Source: Caryophanales bacterium UBA1624 (GTDB lineage: Bacteria > Bacillota_I > Bacilli_A > RFN20 > CAG-826). Taken from it: a stretch of DNA of 11,768 bases. Position numbers and translations under genes: made by a program. Below are positions 1 to 5,481 of this stretch, one piece after another. Each line of letters starts with the position of its first letter. Within the stretch, counting starts at the first letter, position 1. The stretch covers positions 1 to 11,768 of the forward strand of contig DCMK01000025.1 of the NCBI GenBank assembly GCA_002321395.1, read 5' to 3'. Under the pieces are notes generated by a model. That model was not told the DNA's origin, searched no databases, and saw only the letters and a program-made list of their open reading frames with translations.

Positions 1-1985
1 GTTTTCGTGATCCCCAATGATTCAAAGAGGGCGATTTCCCTCTTCCGATCGGACACATTCTCCGTGCAAATCATCATCGTGTAAAAACCGGATAAAAGAA
101 GAAGAAGCACTGTTCCTGCGATGAGGAAGGGGTAAATCGGAGAGCTCTTCGAAGAATCTAAGAAATAACTGGGGGATGTTCCCATGAACGAAGTCGTGTA
201 GTTCTGCTTATGATTTTTCAGTTCCTCCGCGATTTGTTTCGGGTTGTTGTTCAAAGAATAATACAACCTACTCGCATATAAATTTTCTTCCACGATTTTT
301 TGATAATCGGATTGATAAGAATAAACGGATGAAGAAGAGTCCGCGACAATCCCTACGATTGTTACGGATGGGAAGAGCAAATCCATTCGAATTCTAGGCT
401 TTATTAAAGAAGAAGAGAGATCCCGATAATAGAAGGTTTTGCTTAAAAAGGAAGAAGGCTCTGAATCAGGATAGAAAACGTTTACCGATTCGAGGCAGGC
501 TTGGGAGACCACGATTTCGTTTTCCTTTTCCGGTTTACGCCCGGAAAGCAATTCCTGCCCTTGATAAGGGGAATAGGATAGTTCCTTCGAAATATACGTT
601 TCGTTTTCTATGGAATAAGGAAGCAAAAAATCGGATCCTGAAATTAAATACGAGGACTTTGCGGCAATCTTCTCCCAAAAGTCTTCTTCGTTGAAGATGG
701 CAAACCCGTATTCCTGAAGATAATCCGGTTGTTGGCTAAAGTGGAAGAACTCCGTAGAAGAAGCGTTGTATTTCCAATCGCCCCTTGATTCTTGATACCA
801 ATCGATGACCTGATCTAAGTTTGGGGATTCCACGATGGAATTCGTGCTCCATTTCAAAGAAGAATCGCCATCCATGAGGGAAATGCTCCCCTTGGAAACG
901 TATTGGACGAAGCTTGCCGTGTAACAGCTTCCCGATTTCGGACTTTCTAGACTTCGTCCTTTGATTTTCATCCCTTCTTCATAAGGGAATGCGTACAGCG
1001 AAATGTCGGCGTTCTTTTCAACGAAAGAAACGCATGGCAAAAGATCCGGGAAGACTTTCTTTGCGGCTTTGAAACTTTCGATAGCCACATCGGATTCTTG
1101 CTTCAAAGAAATAGGAATAAAAGAAGCGCCGCTTTCTTGGAAAATGTTGCCCAGGCTATCCTGAAGCCGAAAGAACGAGAGGGTCGATAGCAGGGTGGCC
1201 AAAAGGAAAGAAAAACAAGAAAGCGTAGCGGATCCTATCGTTTTTCCTGGCTTTCTCCAGATGGTCTTTTGCGCGAAGCGGAAGAAGAAACGGGGATTTG
1301 GTTTTCGTCTTTTCGCCACCGAGAAATTTCCTGTTTCACTTTGGGAAACGGCCGTTTCTTTTTTAGACAAAAGAACCAGTTTTCCATGGCTCATTTGGAA
1401 AAGCATGTCGGCGTTAGCTCCCGCTTGTTTTTCATCATGGGTGACAACCACGATGAGCTTTTCACGCGATATTTCCTTCAAAAGAGAAAACACGAGAGAA
1501 GCGTTGTCACCATCTAGGTTCGCGGTCGGTTCGTCCAAAGTCAAAACCGGCGTGTCCATGAGCAGGTTTCGGACGATAGCCAATCGTTTTTTCTCTCCTC
1601 CGGACAATGTGGATGCCTTCCGCTTGCCTTTCCCTTTTAGGCCCAGCTTTTCAAGGAGAAGGTCAATCCGCTCTTTGTCTTGGACGATAATCGATAGGTT
1701 TGCCTCGCAGCTCATGTCTTCGACGAGGTTGTGCTGCTGAAACAGTGGAGCAACGATAGAAGAGCAGTTCTCCCTATTTAAGGGTTCTCCATTGAAAAGG
1801 ATTTCGCCCTTTGTCGGAGTCAAAAGGCCGGATAAAAGGCTCAATAGTGTGGTTTTACCGGATCCAGATTGCCCTGTGATGCAAATGAGGCCGTTGTTTG
1901 GCAAAGAAAAACTGACATCGTCGACGACGCTTTCTGTACTGTTTTTTGTGCCAAAAACCTTCGTTAGGCATTTAGCGGTTAACAT
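1..1985 (-). CDS. MacB/FtsX-type ABC transporter, ATPase-permease fusion (C-terminus cut by window edge)
   Basis: The frame is open from ATG at 1985 to the left edge (661 codons), with no frameshift in my translation. The N-terminal ATPase shows Walker A GQSGSGKTT (residues 38-46), Q-loop FQQ (82-84), signature LSGGEKKR (127-134), Walker B with DEPTANLD (151-158) and switch His183. A first membrane helix (about 250-272) is followed by some 340 extracytoplasmic residues. A second helix (about 617-638) leads into DRKREIALFESLG, typical of FtsX permease domains; about 80-100 residues with the last two helices should lie outside. This is the MacB topology, so it probably moves or extracts a substrate at the outer membrane face using ATP. 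It is paralogous to the fusion at 2789-5011 (shared YRD, GRxPExxxE and FPYxxGM-like motifs). The start lies 3 bases after the secreted-protein stop. There is no Shine-Dalgarno sequence, but TATACT lies 9 bases before the ATG. The substrate is unknown. Confidence 0.9.
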   Translation of the reverse strand, partial: MLTAKCLTKVFGTKNSTESVVDDVSFSLPNNGLICITGQSGSGKTTLLSLLSGLLTPTKGEILFNGEPLNRENCSSIVAPLFQQHNLVEDMSCEANLSIIVQDKERIDLLLEKLGLKGKGKRKASTLSGGEKKRLAIVRNLLMDTPVLTLDEPTANLDGDNASLVFSLLKEISREKLIVVVTHDEKQAGANADMLFQMSHGKLVLLSKKETAVSQSETGNFSVAKRRKPNPRFFFRFAQKTIWRKPGKTIGSATLSCFSFLLATLLSTLSFFRLQDSLGNIFQESGASFIPISLKQESDVAIESFKAAKKVFPDLLPCVSFVEKNADISLYAFPYEEGMKIKGRSLESPKSGSCYTASFVQYVSKGSISLMDGDSSLKWSTNSIVESPNLDQVIDWYQESRGDWKYNASSTEFFHFSQQPDYLQEYGFAIFNEEDFWEKIAAKSSYLISGSDFLLPYSIENETYISKELSYSPYQGQELLSGRKPEKENEIVVSQACLESVNVFYPDSEPSSFLSKTFYYRDLSSSLIKPRIRMDLLFPSVTIVGIVADSSSSVYSYQSDYQKIVEENLYASRLYYSLNNNPKQIAEELKNHKQNYTTSFMGTSPSYFLDSSKSSPIYPFLIAGTVLLLLLSGFYTMMICTENVSDRKREIALFESLGITK

Positions 1986-1988
1986 ATA

Positions 1989-2741
1989 TCAATAAGTATA
2001 ATTCAAAGTATCGTCGCAAACCCCGTGAAATTCTTTTCCATAGTAGGAAGCGATGTGTTTCACAGACAAAGAAACAGCTTTTGTGGTAGTTCGAAAAGTG
2101 CAGAAACCATAAAATTTCATGCTTGCGTGGGAGGCATCGTTTAATTGAGTGGAGTGATAAAAAGCCTCGAAGTGTTTTTGCGCAACGTTTGTTGCGCTTG
2201 AAATTTCAACGGATTGGCCTTCAAAGTTTACGGAGGCACTAAATTGAACTCCACCAGTTCCGGCGGAAATGCCAATTGATCCCGAATAGTTCATTGGCAG
2301 ATTCTCCGGGGCCCAATTGCACAGTTCGTACGATGCGGGAAGGTCAATGGTCGTTCTTACGGAACTGCAGTACCAATCATCTCCGCAGCTTCCAATGCCC
2401 ATAAAACCCCAATGCCTTGCTTTTGCAACTGGGGATTCTACGACACGATAAGCAAAGGCATAGGTGTCACTGGCGTCCTTGTGTTTAAGCAAAACCTGTT
2501 GAATATCAGTTCGATATTGCAGATTTCCGTTATCATTGAATTGATAAAAAGGGGTATCGAAATCCGACATTTTATATGGAACCCAATCAGAGGAGATTGT
2601 CATTCCGTAGGCAGCACAATGCCCGCTAAATTCATTTCCCTGAGCTGAATTTCGTTTGATTAAAGCGCGTGGAGACCCATTTGTTTCAAAAAAAGACAAA
2701 CACAAAATTGCGGCAAACAAAATTAGATTTCTTTTAAGCAT
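1989..2741 (-). CDS. Secreted protein of unknown function, six cysteines in mature part
   Basis: This 250-residue protein matches no family I recognise. The N-terminus (MLKRNLILFAAILCLSFF) is a clear signal peptide with probable cleavage around residues 22-26. C14 lies inside the hydrophobic core and is not in a good lipobox, so I read it as secreted rather than a lipoprotein. The mature part has six cysteines (42, 119, 125, 141, 214, 242), enough for three disulfides, and is rich in aromatic residues. Residues 153-180 alternate polar and nonpolar residues (VQFSASVNF and flanks) with many Gly/Ser, as in an amphipathic beta-hairpin. There is no membrane segment after the signal peptide. The gene sits between two paralogous ABC fusions, 47 bases after one and 3 bases before the other, so they are probably co-expressed. 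Toxin, bacteriocin-like factor, ligand or adhesin are all possible; none is shown. It looks AT-rich: two 60-base rows gave 19 and 24 G+C. Confidence 0.85.
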   Translation of the reverse strand: MLKRNLILFAAILCLSFFETNGSPRALIKRNSAQGNEFSGHCAAYGMTISSDWVPYKMSDFDTPFYQFNDNGNLQYRTDIQQVLLKHKDASDTYAFAYRVVESPVAKARHWGFMGIGSCGDDWYCSSVRTTIDLPASYELCNWAPENLPMNYSGSIGISAGTGGVQFSASVNFEGQSVEISSATNVAQKHFEAFYHSTQLNDASHASMKFYGFCTFRTTTKAVSLSVKHIASYYGKEFHGVCDDTLNYTY

Positions 2742-2747
2742 GAGCCC

Positions 2748-2776
2748 AATTTAGGCTTAATTTTTTTCTTATTCAA
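2748..2776 (-). promoter_or_regulatory. Candidate promoter of the secreted-protein gene, leaderless geometry
   Basis: Read on the minus strand, TTGAAT (2776-2771), a 17-base spacer and TAAATT (2753-2748) precede the ATG at 2741 by 6 bases. Each hexamer matches consensus in four of six positions and the spacing is ideal. Transcription would begin at or next to the ATG. There is no Shine-Dalgarno sequence. It could give the secreted gene expression separate from the upstream transporter. A small hairpin AGCC/GGCT overlaps the -10. The region is AT-rich, so a chance match is possible. Confidence 0.5.
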
Positions 2777-2788
2777 GCAAAAACCGAA

Positions 2789-5011
2789 TTATCGAAAAGT
2801 GATCGGCAATGGCGTTTTACTGTAGCGGATAAAACAAGCGGCGTTTGTCGCCACTACGGCGAAAACGAGGGTACATAATGTTGGGATTAGGCTCAACCAA
2901 GAGAAAAAGAATACCGAAACGCTTCCGTACAAGGCGCGATTAAACAAAAATAAAACCAACAAGGCTAGCGGAACGCCTAAACATAAAGAAATAAGGCTGA
3001 GAAAAGCGCCAAAGCTCAAGAAAAGCGGAAACAAGGACGAATTTTTGATCCCACATAGGTTCAAACTTGCTGCAGCTTGCCGCCGGTAGTCAAAGAGAGA
3101 GACGCAGAAAGCGAAGATGGTTATTAGGAGCATTATTAGCAAAGCAATCGCCACAGCCGGAAGAAGCTTTTCAATCGCGGACGTGGCAAATTGCCTTGCC
3201 TGATAAACACACTCGAGAGCAGGGAGGGAACCGACATAGTGAAAATCCGCTAAGGTCGATGATGTAGTATTCAAATCGCGAACCTGAGTTAAAACGCCTC
3301 CCGAAAAATAAAGCAGTTCTTTGCTAAGCAACATCGAGTCTTTTTCGCTCAAGAAGACATCACTTGTTGAGTCGCTTGTGATGCCAACAATTTTGACCTG
3401 CCCGAAAACGGCAGATAAATCGATGCATTTCCGGAAATAATCGCTTGTTTCTTTTCTAACACCGATGTCTCGATATGAGAAAGTTTTTCCTAGAATTTCG
3501 TTTGGCTGGTTTGAATAGGGAGAACGGGATAAGTAGCTTTCTGAAACAGCGACTTCTCCGGCCGCTTCTGGGGCACGCCCCAAAGATATTTCAGCATTTA
3601 CAAAGGCTTTATATTTCGTGCGACTTTTGAAATAACGTTCATTTGGAATGGCAATGTCGGCTAAAAAATCAGAGGCTGTGACATTTGCAGGGTTGGAGAT
3701 GGAAAAGGCGTTTGAAAATTGATCCTCATTGATGATGACGTAAGTGAAGCGTTGCAAAAGGGCTTCGTAATAAAGGGATTGATTCGAAAATGCAGAGGGC
3801 GTTGGTGCGGCTTCGAAATTTCCGATTTTCTGTTTGACACTAAGACTGATGGAAGAACTTGAGAATTCACAGTTAAGATTCAAGTTCAGAATTCCGTTGC
3901 TTTTTTCGCTTAGGAAAGAAGAACAAACGCATTCCCCTACCTTAGGGTTTTGAACTGCCTCCCCTCTTAGGTGCATTCCTTTTTGGTACGGCAAAACAAA
4001 TACGGGGAGATCGGAGGTGGTATCTGTCCCTGCTAAAAAGGGGGTTGCGTTGCCAAAATCCCTTTTTGCTTCGTCGATGGAATCCGACCGTATTGGGTAA
4101 TTGCCACTATTGGGGGAAGCTGGCTTTTCCAAGATCGGCACAAACGATATGTCGTTTTTGGACAAGGCGGACGAAAATGCCTTTTTCGGCTGGAAATTGG
4201 AAAACGAAAATAGACTGCAAAACAGGCATAAAAGAAGGGATGACGCTGCAAAACTTCCCCAAAAACGCGAAGACTTAAAATGAATGGTGTTCCAAAAGAA
4301 CGAATGGAACGTTCTCAGTGGGACTTTAGGATCGGGCATTTTTATAGGAAGGTTGCTGGAGCATTCCTCTTTCGGAATTGTGTTTTCGATGATTTTTCCG
4401 TGAGCCATCGAAATGAAAAATTCGCCGTATTGGCGTGCTAAATCAGCATCGTGGGTTGAAACAACAACGAGGTGGTCCTTTGCGAGAACTTTCGCGAGGC
4501 GGAAAATTCCTTCGGCGTTCTTTTCGTCCAAGTCAGCCGTTGGCTCATCCATAAAGATGCATATTGATTTTTTCAAAAGGCACCTCGCGATCGAAACGCG
4601 CTTCTTTTCTCCGCCGGATAAATCGCAGACTTTTGAATCCGATTTCGATTCGATTCCAACTTCAGAAAGCGCCTCAATGATTTCCTGCTGATTTTGGGAT
4701 AAAAAAGATAGATTTTCCTGAACGGTCAAATCTTCGATTAAGCCCTTTTCCTGCGTGACGAAACTTGCGAATTGATTTCTGAGATGCGCCGCGTTCTTTT
4801 TGGTTATAATCGTGTCCCCATAAGCCAATTTGCCTTCGGTGGGAGTGTCCAAAAGGGCCAACAAATTGAGCAAAGTGGTTTTTCCGGCTCCGGATTCGCC
4901 CATTAGACAAACGAGCCCTCTACTCGGCAGGTCCAGACTAACGGAATTAACCGCGTTGAAGAAACCCTCGTTTTGCCGATAACGCTTTGTCAAGCTCTGC
5001 GCGCTTATCAT
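2789..5011 (-). CDS. MacB/FtsX-type ABC transporter, ATPase-permease fusion, 740 residues
   Basis: A complete fusion protein. The ATPase domain (1 to about 215) has Walker A GESGAGKTT (38-46), signature LSGGEKKR (131-138), Walker B with MDEPTADLD (154-162) and switch His187. A linker leads to membrane helix 1 (about 250-270), then about 345 extracytoplasmic residues, then three C-terminal helices (about 618-638, 661-691, 700-725) of the FtsX-like permease type. One chain thus supplies ATPase and permease; a dimer, or a heterodimer with the paralogue at 1-1985, would make the working transporter. MacB-type proteins are mechanotransmitters that act on peptides, toxins or lipoproteins outside the membrane; the substrate here is unknown. 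The start is fixed by alignment of MISAQSLTKRY with ABC ATPase N-termini. No usable Shine-Dalgarno is present (GAGG ends only 2 bases before the ATG). It is the first gene of the minus-strand operon, behind the terminator of the tRNA gene. Confidence 0.92.
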   Translation of the reverse strand: MISAQSLTKRYRQNEGFFNAVNSVSLDLPSRGLVCLMGESGAGKTTLLNLLALLDTPTEGKLAYGDTIITKKNAAHLRNQFASFVTQEKGLIEDLTVQENLSFLSQNQQEIIEALSEVGIESKSDSKVCDLSGGEKKRVSIARCLLKKSICIFMDEPTADLDEKNAEGIFRLAKVLAKDHLVVVSTHDADLARQYGEFFISMAHGKIIENTIPKEECSSNLPIKMPDPKVPLRTFHSFFWNTIHFKSSRFWGSFAASSLLLCLFCSLFSFSNFQPKKAFSSALSKNDISFVPILEKPASPNSGNYPIRSDSIDEAKRDFGNATPFLAGTDTTSDLPVFVLPYQKGMHLRGEAVQNPKVGECVCSSFLSEKSNGILNLNLNCEFSSSSISLSVKQKIGNFEAAPTPSAFSNQSLYYEALLQRFTYVIINEDQFSNAFSISNPANVTASDFLADIAIPNERYFKSRTKYKAFVNAEISLGRAPEAAGEVAVSESYLSRSPYSNQPNEILGKTFSYRDIGVRKETSDYFRKCIDLSAVFGQVKIVGITSDSTSDVFLSEKDSMLLSKELLYFSGGVLTQVRDLNTTSSTLADFHYVGSLPALECVYQARQFATSAIEKLLPAVAIALLIMLLITIFAFCVSLFDYRRQAAASLNLCGIKNSSLFPLFLSFGAFLSLISLCLGVPLALLVLFLFNRALYGSVSVFFFSWLSLIPTLCTLVFAVVATNAACFIRYSKTPLPITFR

Positions 5012-5018
5012 GGCCTCA

Positions 5019-5024
5019 ATTATA
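5019..5024 (-). promoter_or_regulatory. -10 element of the ABC transporter operon, leaderless geometry
   Basis: A perfect TATAAT on the minus strand (5024-5019) ends 7 bases before the ATG at 5011, so the transcript should start within a base or two of the start codon. No convincing -35 is seen at 16-18 bases upstream. It lies just downstream of the tRNA terminator, which makes it the natural promoter for the operon. Confidence 0.55.
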
Positions 5025-5049
5025 AATTCAAAAAAACGCGGAAAAGAGA

Positions 5050-5079
5050 ATAAAAAATCCGCAACAGTGTGCTGCGGAT
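5050..5079 (-). terminator. Rho-independent terminator of tRNA-Pro
   Basis: On the minus strand, ATCCGCAGCA and TGTTGCGGAT form a 10-pair stem (one G-T pair) with a three-base CAC loop (5079-5057), followed directly by a run of T interrupted by one A. It begins 9 bases after the encoded CCA of the tRNA and isolates the tRNA from the transporter operon. Confidence 0.88.
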
Positions 5080-5088
5080 CAATTTACC

Positions 5089-5165
5089 TGGTCGGAACGA
5101 CGGGATTCGAACCCGTGACCCCTACCACCCCAAGGTAGTGCACTACCAAGCTGTGCTACGTCCCG
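5089..5165 (-). tRNA. tRNA-Pro, anticodon GGG, CCA encoded
   Basis: The minus strand folds as a complete 77-base cloverleaf: acceptor CGGGACG with CGTTCCG (one G-T pair), D stem GCAC/GTGC, anticodon stem CTACC/GGTAG with loop TTGGGGT, a five-base variable loop GGGTC, and T stem ACGGG/CCCGT with loop TTCGAAT. Loop positions 34-36 read GGG, which decodes CCC and CCT proline codons, and G37 fits a proline tRNA. Discriminator A is followed by encoded CCA (5091-5089). It has its own promoter and terminator, so it looks like a single-gene transcription unit. Confidence 0.95.
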
Positions 5166-5174
5166 GCGATGGTT

Positions 5175-5203
5175 ATTATACTCACCTCAAATCGGTTTGC
5201 CAC
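5175..5203 (-). promoter_or_regulatory. Promoter of tRNA-Pro
   Basis: On the minus strand TATAAT (5180-5175) is preceded at 17 bases by GTGGCA (5203-5198, four of six positions of TTGACA). The -10 lies 9 bases before the first base of the mature tRNA (5165), so the 5' leader would be only a few bases long. Confidence 0.65.
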
Positions 5204-5443
5204 ATTATTTAAACGGGCTCGGCAATCTTCGCTTTTTATTATCTTCCCGATGCTTGGAGATGATTCGGCCGAAGCTCGCGTGGTTTATGGTCTCTGATCT
5301 CGTTTTTGCAGGGGGGCAATCCTATCGTCCGCTATCGGCAAGCAACGTTCCTTTCTAATAAAAAGCCCTTTTGGCTTCCATCCAAGAAAGGAAGGGGCCT
5401 GGCTTTTTCTTCCAGCGCCTCCTTTCGTTTTGAAAGCATTCGG
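5204..5443. other. Stretch without a gene between tRNA-Pro promoter and uvrA promoter
   Basis: No reading frame here has a credible start or family resemblance, and I do not recognise 6S RNA, SRP RNA, RNase P, tmRNA or a T-box in it. It contains the direct repeat CTATCG (5322-5327 and 5332-5337, one helical turn apart) and the hairpin described at 5360-5408. It may simply be the divergent spacer between the tRNA and uvrA, or may carry a short untranslated RNA. Confidence 0.5.
5360..5408 (+). terminator. Orphan hairpin resembling a terminator, with an alternative fold
   Basis: On the plus strand AAAAAGCC (5360-5367) pairs with GGCTTTTT (5401-5408), enclosing an inner stem CTTCC/GGAAG (5375-5379 with 5390-5394), and ends in a T run. 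The same AAGCC (5363-5367) can instead pair with a nearby GGCTT (5373-5377) around the loop CTTTT; read on the minus strand this small hairpin is followed by TTTTTATT. The two folds exclude each other. No gene is seen upstream on the plus strand that it would terminate, so its role is unclear. Confidence 0.4.
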
Positions 5444-5472
5444 GAACCATCGCTTTTGGGTTCTTGTATAAT
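5444..5472 (+). promoter_or_regulatory. uvrA promoter with inverted repeat at the -35 region
   Basis: A perfect TATAAT (5467-5472) ends 9 bases before the uvrA ATG at 5482, again a leaderless geometry. There is no good -35; instead an inverted repeat GAACC (5444-5448) and GGTTC (5459-5463), extendable with wobble pairs, sits where RNA polymerase would bind. The arms resemble LexA half-sites (GAAC/GTTC) but are far more widely spaced than the usual four bases, so LexA control is not supported. Confidence 0.5.
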
Positions 5473-5481
5473 CCTTTTGCT

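Noticed and set aside
1..1985. Possible frameshift or pseudogene in the left ABC gene
   Set aside because: Translation codon by codon from 1985 to the edge shows no stop and keeps all motifs in one frame; the gene only lacks a stop because the window ends.
1195..1995. Plus-strand open frames over the left ABC gene
   Set aside because: They mirror the ATPase domain on the minus strand, which has intact Walker A, signature, Walker B and H-loop motifs; the plus-strand frames have no family resemblance.
1989..2741. Lactococcin-972-type bacteriocin
   Set aside because: That family is much smaller and has a different Trp/Tyr-rich pattern; only the ABC-associated context is similar.
1989..2741. 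Lipoprotein with lipobox at C14
   Set aside because: The residues before C14 (AAIL) do not fit the lipobox, and the cysteine is in the middle of the hydrophobic core rather than at its end.
5089..5165. Attachment-site duplication of the tRNA-Pro 3' end
   Set aside because: No second copy of the T-arm or 3' end sequence was found in the window, and no integrase gene is present.
5444..5463. LexA (SOS) box upstream of uvrA
   Set aside because: GAAC and GTTC half-sites are present but 12 bases apart instead of four.
5464..5481. TTG start at 5464 for uvrA
   Set aside because: It would put the perfect TATAAT inside the coding region, has no ribosome-binding site and adds six residues with no family support.
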